From the NCBI GenBank assembly GCA_040954595.2, contig CM082576.2, positions 10,664,001 to 10,728,000 on the forward strand: a stretch of 64,000 nt of DNA, written 5' to 3'. This document shows positions 39,601-54,600 of the stretch, piece after piece. The translations under genes and the position numbers were made by a program. The stretch is from Balanoglossus misakiensis. Its lineage: Eukaryota > Hemichordata. Every line of letters begins with the position of its first letter. The stretch's first letter is position 1. Below the pieces are notes generated by a model that was given only the letters and a program-made list of their open reading frames with translations, was not told the origin of the DNA and did no database searches.

Positions 39601-42600
39601 CATTGTATTTGAAAAGGATGGTTAAAATCTCCAGTAAAACAAATGCTAATGTATGGACGGAAATTGATTGGCTTACCCAGGGTTCATAGTGACAAAGACT
39701 CCACAGGTTGGGTTCAATCTAATGTCACGACCCTCAAAGACAAATCTGAAACAAACCAAAACACAAGATAGCAAATCACAATCATCTTCTGGGATATACA
39801 TTGTCCCCATCCAACACCACCATTGTCCCCCATTAACTGTTTGGATGTTAGTACTGAGAAGTCAAATGGTATAAATACTTGGATATTTCTATAATTCAGC
39901 TAGGGGCATGTTATTCACAGTCACTGTTATACACATATAATTATTATAGTTATGCTTTGGAAACACAATGTAAACCGCTGCTGTAATGGACTATAGTAAT
40001 CTTCAATACCTGAGTGCACTGGTGTCCTTGGCTGTCTTTATACTGTGTATCTGTTGGGCAATGACCGACAACACTTCCACATCGATACGGTTGAATTCAT
40101 CAAAGCAACACCAGCTGCCTGATTGGGCCAGACCAGAGAAGAACTTGCCCATGGTCTGTTGTCGTAAAGAGAAGCATGGGACAGAACATCAGAAATTCCA
40201 TGAGAAACATTATTGCATATTACATGTATTAAAAAACATCAAAAGTCTTATTTGACAACTGGATATCTGAACTAAAAATAGAGATCTATTTGGTATCGTC
40301 TGTTTTTGCAAGAGATGTTTCCTTCATCTCAGCAAGATCTCAATCATCACATTTCTTGATTTCTATCAACCTTGCAACTCACCTTATAATCAATGCCCTC
40401 AGAACAGTTGAACACCAAACACTGCTTCCCCACAGCTTTGGCCAAATCCTTGACGGTCTCCGTCTTTCCCGTCCCTGCGGGGCCGGCAGGCGACCCGCCC
40501 AGATTGAAATGGAGTGCTCCGGTCAGCGTCAGATAACACCTGTCTGTGAGCGGCGTCATGACGAGCCTGGGGGAACATCCCAGGTATTCATAGCCATACT
40601 GGATGACAGAGTCCGACTGTAGCACCACGCAAGTGTTGTGATGCTCATCCCATTCGTAACGCAATTGTCTATGAGTACAACAGAGTCACAGAAAAACGTC
40701 AGTCACTTACTCCATACAGTATACATTCAGAGCTTCAACATTCCATCTCTGTACAAGTATTCAGCTGACAACATTTCAAGATCAATTTTTAAGGTCTGAA
40801 CGATATTCTCACATCAATTTATCACTTTGAAAATTAAAAGGGGGTAACAAGTTTTTCCCACTGAAGAAGAGTCTATATTTATTCTGAATGCAATATTTTG
40901 TTTATTGTTAGTATAGTGCCATCATCAAAATTTCTCAATATAAAATATTGTTGTAAGGAATACATACAGTATGCCACACAGTGGGGCTCTTACGCTCATA
41001 ATGTAATACTTCTTCTGGTACCGTACTTTACAACAAACTAACAAATTGCAAACCACACCTTTTCCATTCAAAGTCTTCCTTCTTGTACACTTTGAGGTCA
41101 ATCATGTTGGACAGGATATCCCTGGCGTGGACGTCGATGGTCATCAGGGCCTCCACACTCATTCTCTGGTACGAGCTCAGCGGTTTGGCCACCATTCTGG
41201 CCAGTGTGTTGAGATGACCGACCAGTTTGTCCCTGGTCAGTGATATGCTCGCACCGGGGCTGGAGTCCTTGAATCCTGACAACACATCTCGATTGAACAT
41301 TATCTGGACCTGACAGATTGAAAGAATCATATTTCAGTTGATTATTACACTGGCTATGGTACATGGTATAGTTGATTGTGTCTAAGCATTCTTTAAAATC
41401 TCTGCATATTGTTCTCTTTTTGGAAAGATTTTATGGGCTCAAACTATGATAGAAAATCCTCATATGGCATAGTCCATTAAGGTAGAGTAGGAGACAGAGC
41501 CATTCTTGACTGCTAAACTTACCACAGTGAGTACAACTTGTCCTGGGTGACTCAAAACCCAACTCTCAAAGTCATCTCCCCATTTATTCAAACTCTCCTT
41601 CAGTTTCCTGTCGGCAGATGAAAATTCAAAAAAATATTAGCACACATGGAACAATAAACAGTAACCCATTCACTAATAGAAGACTTTGACTCTTTTGTCT
41701 GTGGACTACCAGTGAGGTAAAGTTAATATCAACTGTTTCATTTTAACTCTTGCTTTGAAAAAATATGGCCAAACGAAAGCATGAAGGAAAAGTCTTCAAG
41801 AAATTCAGGACCACCAGGGTTATGGTACGTCTTGTAATTAATGTGCTATGTAAACTATCCTAAAAACTTCTAACTCAACAAACATTTCTTACTATAGGGC
41901 TGTGCTGCACTTTGTGATTTTGGACAAATTTCAGACATATAAAAAATGTGTATTTAAATAATCTACAAGAACATGCTTCTTAAAGTGTGACTTAAAACGT
42001 GTGACATTTCCAACCAGAGAATACCGAATAACTTTTAACAACAGTATCTACAATACAAGTACGTGTACGGTGTTTCTAAAAACTAAACTCTTTAACTGTG
42101 GTTATTGGCTGCAAAGCAAGGGGATGACATTTAACGCTGGGTAAAATAAATTTACAATCAATTGGACTACACATTTAACCACCATGAAGAGTCTACTACA
42201 TCAGTGGGTGGAATACCAGTGACAATACCAACACTAGCCCAACAATCTCAAATTTCCCATCACTGGTATTCACCCTATGATGATCATCATTCACTGTGAA
42301 ATGGAATAATTAGGATACAACTTGCACATCTACAAGCAGCCAAGCAAGCAACGCGGTATTACTATGCATTTATCACCAACATAAGGAACACTATAGGCAA
42401 AAGCTATCAGAACTGATGCAAGCCATGCATGCTGCTGTACGCAGGGGAACAAAATAACAGGTTAATTCTTGTAAAAACCTGTAAATTACAAAACCAAGCA
42501 AGCATTGAACGAACATGCATTTATAGAGAAAGTATATGGTAAACAATGCTACGTCATGCAATTCTGTGAGTGGTGTAGTGGGGTTGGGGAGAATACTGAG

Positions 42601-45600
42601 GTTATGTGGTTATGGAATGACTTGGCATGCAGGTGTGGGGATATAGACAGAAGTGGAGTTGTACAAAACAGGAAGGCGGTCACCATAAATTTCAAGACCA
42701 GAATCATGAATCATCGAGACAACAGCACACTTTGAGTGCTGTGGAGTTTGGAACGTGAGATCTTTTACAGTAAACTTTGCACAACACTTCAATACATATT
42801 AAACTTCTGAACACATCTGATTTGAAATGAAAGGATTATGGGATGATCCTTTGAGGACCTATTATGGATTTATTTCTCCTACATCACAAATCTTTAAACT
42901 GTGGTGCACATCAGAGCAATTTCAGCGGGCATCTGATCATGTAATATTATGATGACTGCCTTTCTGTTGTACAGACTGCATCGTTGTACAGACAGACAGA
43001 CTGTCGGTCAGTGAAATGAACAAAGACTTGAAAGTATAGACACTGAATATCAACAAAAAGAAGGGAATATCAACACACTCGGCTGCCTCAGGTTTCCAGA
43101 GGTCAAGAATTCTCTTGTCGTCTCTGGCGCGCTTCATGCATCTGTGTAAAAAAGGAAAACGGTAAAGAGAAGAGAAACAAACACACACCATGCATTTGGA
43201 GAGAGCGAGAGTATCACACAAATCAAAAGAATGCATTTGAGAGAGTTGGTCACACAAATCAAATGGCTGTTAATTAATCAGAGATGAACACAGGGGAAAC
43301 AGAGAGCTTGGGCTTGGTAGAAATAAATATTGTGAAAGAAATACAGAATGTTTTAGTTAAACAATTTGGTTGTATGGGTTAAATATGAAAGTATCCAAAA
43401 TCTGTCAGTTTTATAAAAAATATATTTGACAGTTCATTCAGATTTGACAAGGACTAAGAACACAGTTAGGGCTGTATGATAAGTTTTTTTTTATCAGAGT
43501 CTTACACTTTCTAGAACATCCAATTTTGCTGTTAACTAGCATTGGCAGTTAAGTGATATCATCTCCTAATACACGTCAATATTTATAGCCTATCAGCACA
43601 GAATCACACAGTTGCACACTACGGTACTAATTTGCTTTGGCACACAGCTAATAATAGGTGGCTAGCAAATATCACAAAAAAACATGATGATTGACTTAGT
43701 AAAGTTTGGAATCTGGAAAAAAAGACAATGATCAGAAAAACACTATTTACACATTTTTAGTATCACAACAATTAGCGTAATATCAAATAACCAAATAAAA
43801 CAAAGTTGTTACACTTGATAACTGGGAAGAAAGAAAGTACTCTGCCTACCTTTTGACTGTGTCGAACATAGCAGTTTCCACACCACCCAGCCAGCTCTCC
43901 ACTGGTCCTCTAGCCCTGACATTCCTATTGAAAAACAAGAAAGGTTCCTGATTAAAGCTCTGTTTCAAGATCTTCTGCCACTGGACTGAGACTTATACCA
44001 TTATCTGGCAGGGAGGGTCGAGGGGGTGTAAGGGTGGCAGTAATGACAGCTCGCAGTAAGAGTCTTTGATTGACAGGTTCACATCAGCTACACTTGAATC
44101 ACCATGACTGTCAAGTCAACCACTACAGAGCTACATGTATGAGAGCATGCAACAGTAAAACGGATGGCAACAGATCCTGTTGTGGAATAGATACAGATAT
44201 TAAGACACCAATACTCACTTGGGCATGGTGATGGCCTCTCCCTCTGCAGATATCATTGTACGTACTGTGGGCGGCAATTTGGGTAGACGCACTATTTCCA
44301 GCGTCTTGATGTTGCCGAAACACTTGCCAAGATGGGGCTGCAAATAAAAGATTTACAAGACAATGAAGGAAAGACTGCATGAGTAAATTTACTTGAGGTT
44401 ATATTCACAAAATTTTGGTACCACATAGAGACTGTTCACATCCCTTACCTGCACTGCATCAGGGTTTTTGCTCTGTGCCAGAATATCCAACAGCTCGTCG
44501 TTGCTGAGGAAGTAAAATCTTGGAAAGACAAGTCGCTTGGTTTCCAGGTAATCCTGGTGAAGAGTGACAACAACAAAGTTGGATGGGTGACATGAGATTT
44601 GTGATTATAGATTTTGGATGATGGCGATGAGTATTCAAAACAGACAGTGTACCGGTACTGCAAGAACATCTGATCTTAACTTTTAAGGCACGGTACTCCC
44701 CGATACTACATTTAGTGCTTTCACAATAAAGAGAAAGTGTCTAAATATTATGATATCATGATTCTAAAATATCCAGATGAAAGACTTGTTTGTTTGAGCC
44801 ATGAGCCTGGGCATAAACTGATCAAAAACAAGCTTTGAGAGGACACTGACCAAAAACAAAAAGGGACATACCAACCTAGAATTTTGACTTCAAACTCCGG
44901 AAAATTAGTAACATTTCAATGCAGTACTTACCTCTAGACATTTGTGTATCTTTTCTAAGTTTGAATTGCTTGACTGCAGTATTTCCAAGACCCCTGGTGC
45001 GGTGGCTGATCTCAATGCATTTGGTCTGTCCTCGGTTCTCCTCATAATGTCTTTCCATGACTTGTCGACTTGTGCAAACAGCTTGGCTTCATTTGGAAGT
45101 TGTCTGCAAATCAAGAGTTTGACATTTCATTATTTTCTTGACAGAGTTGATATGCTTCAAGAATGTCATCAGTGGGTGTAAAATGCTCTGGAGTTGAAGT
45201 AAACTACTGCTGTGAAAAAAGTGGCGGTTAAGTCGACAGTTACCTCTGAATGTCAGGAGTAAGGAATATCTGCTCCAGGTAGAGCCAGTTGCGTTGACAC
45301 GTCATCCATTCATCCAGGGTACGCGAGAACAGACTCAGTTTTCTGTCCCAGTCGTCAACTAAAGCCTGAAAGAAATACAGCAACGCTGTGTTACTTGATC
45401 ACGTTATGTGATTCTCACGTTACAGTTAGCAAAATCTGACTTTCTAGTTCAACAATACTGTACATATACGACCAGTTACAAAATCACATCCAAAGTCATA
45501 CGTGACGAAAAATCTCAGTGACTTTACCTTGATGGGAGTGACGTATCTTGATCCTCTGATGGTTGATATGGTAACCTGGCTTTCTTCCAGCTGAGCCATG

Positions 45601-48600
45601 ATATCATCAGCCCCAGCGATGATCAGCACATCGTTTCGACCACTGTGCTGCACCAGACGGAAATCGGTCTTCTGCCACAGATCTATGACCTACACGAGAA
45701 AAATGTGTAAAGTGCCAATGATTGAGGTGGATCAATGCAGGGATGGATTACTGGTACCTATCATGTTTGCTGTGTTGCTATGAAAAGGTTGTTGAGTTGA
45801 AAAACTAACAATGCAAAAAAATAATGAGATAAAACATAAATTATCAATAAGCGCAACTGACCTTATTCAGCATAACTTCCAGGGTAGCCTCATTACTGGC
45901 TTGGGTTGATATATCATTGATTTTCTCTTTATGGTGGAAGATCTGAATGTAATAAACAGAAGCACAGTTGTTCATTGTCCATTACAGATAAAAACAGTAC
46001 ACACACAGTGTTCTCTCATTTTGAATTGTTTATATACATGATAAAAGACAGAAAAATGTTTTCCAAGTAGACTAACTCAATAATCTGTGTACACTTCAGC
46101 AATAAAATTTAGGGCTTTCAGTTAAAAAAAACACTGTCTAGACTGCAAAGCAAACCAACCTCAAGTTCCAAGAGATTTCCAAGTGTGAAGTTCTTGTCTC
46201 TTGCAAAGTTTCTTCCGATTAATCTCTGAATCTCATCCCAGTGTCTGGCTCGCAGTGAAGGATTGCGAAGTGCCGTAATGACGGGCATGCCCTGTTTGAA
46301 ATCCAGCACTATCTCTTTGAGTCTTGGCAGCACTTCATTTGGTGGCAGACCTGTCGTGGTACAAAAAATTACGGATGTTCATCATCTGCTCTTTAAAATG
46401 TTGCTTTGAGGAATAATACTAGAAATCTGCATGTCACATGCATTGCATTTAATTTTTATGTCAAAATTATTTTCCATAATTACTTTTTTCGAAATGATTC
46501 ACACTTCACATGAAAGAGCACAAAAAAAAACAGAACTGCAGCATCCCTTTTGAAGACAACATAATGATGAACATTTCTAAACAACAAGCTCAAGACATCT
46601 ACCTTTTTCCAGCATAAACACTGTCTGTGTAAACTTATTGACATTTTTCTGCAGGTAGTCGACATTGAGTCTGTCAAACCGGGTGGCAGTCCATTCCTCT
46701 TGCAGCTTCGACCACTCATCTGTGGATTCCCACAGGATCCGTCTCAGCTGCAGGTCGCGCTCTATTTCGGACAGGTCCGAGAGCACCTCTTGTGCGTTCA
46801 TATCATTGTCGTGGTGGTCAGCCAGTAAATATTCCCTGTGGAAATGAAGGAAGGAGACAATTGTGAGACAGAAAATGACAGAAGAGTTGTCGACTGAGAA
46901 AATCAGTGGCAGTAAGTTACCCTTTCAGTGAACAAAGATTCAAAACACATCCAGCAACTCACTCTGAGAATCCTCTCATTTTAGACTGACTGGAGATGGA
47001 ACTGCCGAATCTGTCCTGGTAGCTCGCATAGCTCCTCGCCTTGATGGACACAGCACTGACATCGTCGCCGATCAATTTGAGGTTCTCCGTGGCAACGACG
47101 GGCAGCGTGTCGGGACTGAGCAGCACGGGGGCCCTCACACGACTCTTGATCTCAACCAGTTCGAATCGCAACTTGTCGATGTGCTTGTTGAGGTCGTCGC
47201 TGTACTTGCGAATGTTGTCGTCTTTCTTGGCCTCACAGTACAGGATCAGAGACTGTTTTTGGAAAGGAAAACCACAAATTCTGGATTCATTGTTTTTTGA
47301 CTGTACAATCGTGTAAAATGTTCATTGCTATAGTAAGTGATAACTTCTAATATGCAGGTGGATACGTGTACCTGAGAGACACAGTATAAATAACTAGAAG
47401 AATATGTCCGTGTCCTCCATCTGATAATCACCCTTACACTTGCCCCCTTCCACCCTATAACCAACCCAAATGTTCCAACTGCAGGTCTTTGTTTGATTTT
47501 TCAACGTTCTGTTTTATGTTCAAAATACAAGAGGGTTTTCAAGACTATGCAACTTTATTTTGGGTCATCCATAAACTGTACCTTCAGATGTTGGAAGCTG
47601 GGCATCAGAGTCTGATACATGGCCAGCTCTTCGGGTTGGATGGGCACATTGAAGTCTCTGGCTATGGTGAAGAGTTTGTTGACAACTTGGAATTCTTTCT
47701 CCAAGGCCGGCAGCTCAGAGCCCATTCTACCGAGGAACGACAGGTGCTCAACAAACTCCTCTACAGACTCCGGGGCATGGTCTAGTTTCTTGGAGGCACT
47801 CTGAAACGCAATGACAGAAGGGATGAGTTTGCAATGAAATAACACATGATTGCTACACTCCGCTAATGAGGGGAGACATGGATTTCTGATGAAACACCCT
47901 GATAATCTTTCGTACAAGCTGATAGGATCTCTGTAGGAGTGCAAATTAAACTAAACCTGAAGCCAATTCCTAAAAATATACCACAATTTTTTTGCATCAA
48001 GAATCTCATATTTAAAGATGTTTTTCAAACTTTCTGAAACAAATCAAATTACAGTATTACATTTTGACAACAACAAAAAACAGGATGTTATTGAAATTTA
48101 TGACAATGATTTTAATTATCTGCCAAGACAAATTAGCCGTGACAAACTACAGTATACATGTACATGTAGTAATGTGTGCAGCACATTGTCAGCAGACTCA
48201 CCTTAATCACAACCAACAAATCTTCATTCCTCTTGTTGATAATAATTGGCATCCTCCGATTGACAGCAGATATGATTTCCCTGGGATAGGGCAGACACGA
48301 TTCCCGGTAACCTTCGGACAACACGTGCACCATTCCACTCCTTTTGCTTATTTCCATCTCTTGCATTTCATGGATCTGGGAAACCAGAAATTGTGCTCGG
48401 TCAATTCTTTCATTTCTTGTGTTGGGGTGGTACATATTTTACTTATTCATTACTCATTGCATGACAGGCTGTGGTTTTGGTTCTGGGGCAATTACCCTTT
48501 GGACATTAAACACCCCCCCCCCCTCCTTTAACACTTACCCAGTATCTAAACTCAACCAGCGGGTGGGAAATGTCCATGGTCCAACAACCAGGTGGTGGCA

Positions 48601-51600
48601 CCCTTTTTTGTCTAGATCTCTGCTTTCCTTAGTAAATATGGTTTAATACATTTGCATATCAGGTGCCTGTATGCCTTTACTAGGTTGACGCACACATTTA
48701 AAGGCTGTTTGTTTAAAAAACGGATTGCCATGTTTTGGCGAAGATTTTACATGTACCTGTTGTGAGTGTGTTGACAAGACGTGATGGAACTCCTCTGTCG
48801 TCCACTCTCGCCTATCCATCGACACATCCACGCTGACTCTCCGTGCTCGGTCCACCATCACAGAGAAAGGATCAAAGTTCTGTGAAATGAAACAAAGACG
48901 GTGCAAATTGAAATCAGCAAATAGCCCAAGAAATGCTTAATGAAACCTAATAAGTTCTTCATGCAATGCATAAAGTACAGAAATATTTTTCTAGACACTA
49001 TATAAAATAAGTCCACTTGTAAAATGTCCCAAAGGTCAAACTGATGACATTAAGAAAATGTACCACATTCACCCTCACCTTGGCGTAAGTTGTGACATCA
49101 TGGATGTTCCCAGTGAGCCTCTCCATGACCTCTGACACCATGGTCTGGTAGTCAGGGTCCTCGCCGAAGAGGAGTTCAACGTCCGGCCATGGTCTTCTGT
49201 TGGCCAGACGTTCCAACTCATCCTCCTCGTCCACTGATAACTTCAACTCATAACTCGGTGTTGCCCAGAACATGGACAGCTGTGGCTCTCGTTGTAGTCC
49301 CCCAACTTGACCTGTGGGGCAAATGTACACATTTTATCACCAAACACTGCTGTGCCCTACACTAACTCTTGGAAAGTGAAATACTGCAATGTTAAGTATA
49401 TGCTGGCATACCAATATGCGAGCACTGTACATGGAAATTTGAAATTACTGAGGTTTTCTCTCAATGTATGTGTGTATGAAGGAAAACCCTTCAAAGAAAA
49501 CTATACATGAAACTTATTGAGCATATGTCTGTTTCCACTGTCTGCAAGAAATTTTACAACACTTCCTTGAGAAAGATATACATGGGACTCCAACATACCG
49601 ACTGTGTGTTCAAATCCTGCTATTACACCTCGGACTCGCGACAAGAAATCGCCTTCTGAAGGTGACAGTTTCACTTCAACTCTATGCACAATTGGTTGTG
49701 GGGTTTCAACAGAATGTGGTCTGTAGGCGGAAGAAATTGGACATGGAAAAAAGGAATTTTATACAGACATACTGGTACTTTTTAATATGAAAATTGAAAT
49801 TGGGTCTCACGTCATTTCATACATTTGTGTAAGGAATTAGGCATTCACATTTCGATCTCACCTCTCTGGATATGCAAATCCTGCACCTCCTTTGTCATCC
49901 ACTGCTTCTGCTAAGAATCTGTTCGAAGTGTCATCCCTATCAACCTCACTGTCTTCACTCTCACTTTCACTCTCTGCAAGAGAAAACAGAAAATGGATAA
50001 ATACATGTAGCACATCACCAAATTACTTGTTGCTTCTGCATATGGCTAGATGGAATATACTGGTGTCTGTGCAAAAAATCAGAGTCGCAATTTATGACGA
50101 GAGCAGTTTCTTTTGCTGTCTATGAAACGGGGGATTTGTCCTACCTGAGGAACTGGAGAGAGGTTCGTGGCCGGGGAAGGACACCTGCTTCTTTCTCTTG
50201 GATATCTGGCTCATTTCGTCCATCATGCCGGCAGACTCCCTACTGAATACGGAGTCCGCCATACTCACACCACCCCGACTGGTCGGCTTGGACATCACAC
50301 TGGAAGGAGGGATGAAGCCGTCAAAACATAACGAAATAAAATACAACACCACCAATGTCACTGGCAACATCCATTTTCAAATTCATTTCCCCAATTTGAA
50401 GGAATGAATTCATTTGTTGAAAAAATTATCGTAACAAATACATCAATGGTAATTACAACACTGAAACTAAAGTATTTTCTTTTGCAAAGTTCATCAGTAA
50501 CATATATAGCTGTGAATTTCAATTCATTATTCACAATTGGATTAGTGAAAGCAAGTGAAAAACAGACCATCACGTGCACATCTTCAACAACACAGTTATT
50601 ATAAAACATAAAATTCTTGTCCCCAATCCTTGCCATGAGAGGTGACATTAAAATCACAAACAAAAATCTCAAATGGTCCATTTCACCACACTGATACAGA
50701 AAGAACTACACACTGAAAACTACATTTATGTCATATACAGCACATGTGATAAATCCTTTGAAACTGACACAGAACAGGTGTAGGGAAATGTGAATCTATC
50801 TTGATCATCTGTCCTGACCCCTCTCTAGGAATATACTAGGTTGGGGTTATTACACGCAAAAAATACTACCGGTATGATCCACCACCAGGCTTAGATGCTA
50901 TAAACAAAAGAGTCTATTCCCTCTCAGTTAGGGGTGTAGAGTTTGCATTTTATGGGAGGGTGGATGAAAAACCCAAATATCATGTCACAGACACACCGGT
51001 ATAAGAATAATTTTGTTTTAAATGTTAAGAGGGTGAGATGCACACAAAATAAAATCACACACTTCACATTTAGTGTACTATTAGAGTCTCCATCCCAGCA
51101 TTAGTGAAATGTACACAGAGTACCATACACTAAATGCTAGATTCACTGTACAACACGGTATACAAACCTGGCTTCTGGCATAGGTTGTAGAGATTGACGT
51201 TTGGCATGCACTGATTTGGAACGTCTTTGGCAGCAAGAGTGTAAGAAAGTGCGGAGTGAGAAAAGGTCATGTAGAAGCTCAGCTTTACGAGAAAATGTTA
51301 CAGCAGTTGTACCTGGCTTTTTCAACCAAGAAAGTCACCACACTGGCACAGTGACAGAAAGATGCCTTTTTGTTGTTGATGAAGTATTACAGATAGGCTC
51401 ATAGGTAGCATGCACAAGGACACTTGCTGCCATTTTGAGAGATGAAAAGTTAACAACATAGCTCCGTTTGAAGATTATCAGTCATCATGCAATGTTTTAT
51501 CAGAAGATCTTTAAGTTGACCTACATGTACAAAGGTGAGGCACAAGCATGCATAGTTGACAGAAGAAAGTAATGTTATCGCTGCCTGCACTTGATACATG

Positions 51601-54600
51601 TACTTCTCCTGACATTAATTCTATCAACTGGATGGATGGTGATACGGAAATCTTGATGTGTGGCCGATGGAATATGAAGATTTCCTAGCAATTATTTGGG
51701 GTTAAAGATATAATGAACATCCAAAAGCCTTTTGGAATCATGCACTCTTACTGTAATATGAAAAAAGCTAAATTTAGCACGATTTTAGGCAACACTGAGG
51801 GAATTACATTCATAAAGACGTGCTGATCATAAAGGGAAAGCTTGGACAGATCTAAAAGAACTCGACTGACCTTGAACTTCTGGACTGGGAGTGTTCAGAT
51901 GCAATATGCACAGAACTGGCAGCCCTGGACAATGGTGGCACGTCTAAAACCAACTGCAGTTCAAACACTGACTCTGGTGGCATTTCCACTGCCTCCATTT
52001 CTTTGATTTCTCTCAGAACCTGACGGGAGACAAGAATTTTCGTGGTTGAGATAAACGTATGAAGAACACTAGGAAGAGACTATGTACACAATGATGGACT
52101 TTGTGATAACGTACAGGGTCTGTCTTGAATTGTATGGAATATTATCAATCTGACTATGTACATGTATGTATGTGCAACTTTGCTGGACATCACAATGTCC
52201 TCATATTTTAAGCTCTCCCAAGACATGTTTTGCATACAGTGTATTCCTTTTTTTATCTGTCTCAGGTTTCCTTTGGGTTGGTCAACCCAGGTATTACAAC
52301 TGGATTTACAACTCTTTTCAACATGGTAGAAATAATCTGATATGACATTGAATCATTCCTTGGCTATGTCCTGTATACCAGTGACCTATCATGACGTGCC
52401 TAGTCCAATACCACACTCACCTCGTCTGCATCCAGAACCTTTGGTCCTGTGTCTTCAGCCGGCTTGTCAAAGTCGAACTTTGGAATGATCTTCTCTGTCT
52501 TCATTCCCCTTTGAGAGTGGGCTGTAGACGGACGACTTCCGTCCTCACTCCCGGGCATATAACCCATCCTTCTGACTACAAGTGGGGAAAATGAGCCATC
52601 GTCAAGATTTCACGCCATGAACTACACACCTGTTTGTAAGCTACGTGTGCCCTAAAGACTTTCCCTCACCCCACACAGACCCACACACAAACCTCTCAGC
52701 ACACATACGACAAAACCTGTCAACACACACATGCACTAATATTCAAATGTACATACAACCACCAAACCCAGACATCCACCCCTCTATACCCCAAAACACC
52801 ATCTACACACATACACACCAAAATCCAAGTTGTAGTAGTTTGTCACTACTGTTTGAAAACTTTCCAGTAGTCACAGTTCAGTATGCAGATTTAATAACTG
52901 ACTTGCTTTTGTTATGAAAAAAGATGCAGCTAACGTGGCTTTAATCCTCTAACCCTTTCACCACTAGTTTCCTCTATAGAGGTCCATTTTGCCATAGAAA
53001 ACGATGGGTTTGGACTGAACCATGGTGGTGCACGGGTTAAACAAACTCACATGCTTGTCTCTTGGGCCGCCTGAACTCTTCATCTTCGCTATCACTTTCA
53101 CTGCTGCTGCTGCTCTCGCCTTCCATGTGCTTTCCATGGGCGATGGATCCGTCGAAGAATTCCAGAAGGTGTCTAACGGCTGTCTTTGTCAATCTGTGAA
53201 GGAGATCCAGGATGATGTAGTCGGCCGTCCTCAGGAATGCCGACAGCCTGGCCAGGATGGCTCTCCACTCGGCTATCTGTGTGAAGGATGGTCCTTCTCC
53301 TGATCGAGAAAAAAAAATGGAAAGATAAAATGTGATAAGTTTAGTGACGTAAATTGTGAATCCTAGCTGTATGTTTGATAAGAAATATCTACATCAAGGT
53401 AAATTAATTTACCTCACTATAAATAAGTCATTTTAATATTTTGAACTGTTTGCATACAATCCTTATCCAGCACCTTCTGTAAAGCACATGAGAGCACAAA
53501 CAAAAAATGATAAATTGGTACATTCATGAATAAAAAAAAGCAGAGCTAACTTCTCTTTTCTCCTGGTTTAAGTTTCGTTTTCTCAGCACTCTTCTTCTTG
53601 ATCGCTGGAGTGCCAGCCCTGATACCATGTGTGATGCCTTCCATCTCAGCAACTCTCTGAAACCAAAATGAAATCATGTGATCATTGACTGTTTAAGGAA
53701 TGCTGTTCAGATGCATCAAACTATGACATCAATATTTCAGTGCAACTGAGGCAATACAGACACTAGGTAATACTGCTTTGGCCTGAGGACTGGACACATG
53801 CATAGATTTCACACTTCAAGAAGAAATGGGACGTGCAGTGACTGAATAAATTAAAAGGCCTATCATAGTGAATTGCTGGTTTGATTGATACAGATATTTC
53901 TCATCACACAGACCAAAAGACTTGAACTTACAGCGCAAGACTCCCACGTCAACTTGATGACCTTCCCCCTGAGCTTGTGGAGCTGGGCCAGAGCCGTGTC
54001 GCCCTGCTGCGCCTGTGTGGAGCAGAATTCGTCCAGCGTCAGCGTGCAGTACTTGTCCAGCTGCACCAGGGAGATGCCCTTCTCCGCCGTCCCGACGCCG
54101 GTCAGACTGCCGGACGCTGACTCGCACATTCCGCGGATGTACAGCAGGCACCGCTGCAGGATCTCGTTGGCTGCAAACAGTTGCTTTGTCATGATGGTTC
54201 TGAAAGTGTAATGTAATGAGTGAGTGTGAATTAGCATTATCAGCAAGGCGTACTGTGATGGACAGGACAGTTACACTCTTATTCTCCTCTAGGTCGAAAC
54301 AGAACTGGAGATATAGCACTCTGTTTTTTTTTTGCACTACAACAGTAATAAATAGGAAGCACTGAGTATGTAGAATAATAACAAACATGATGAAAACAGG
54401 AATCAAGAATGACATAAATTAAACTGACACTTACTTGCTCCCCGACTTCTTCTGTGCTCTGACATTCATTCTCCACTGGTTGAACTGTTTCCATATTCTG
54501 TAAAAGTCGACAATTTGTCATTTTTCAAGACACATATATAAATATATGGGAGATTTTTTCTGTAACCACATTATGACAACAATGGTTGAATGTCATATAG

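Noticed and set aside
48064-48531. 155-codon plus-strand frame
   Set aside because: It overlaps dynein exon 20 and its introns in antisense, with a composition unlike coding sequence.
51168-51205. Acceptor after CCAAATCAG for the small exon 14
   Set aside because: It would give a different reading frame there (ACQTS...) that does not join exon 15 in phase. The acceptor after CCAAAG at 51225 keeps both junctions in phase.
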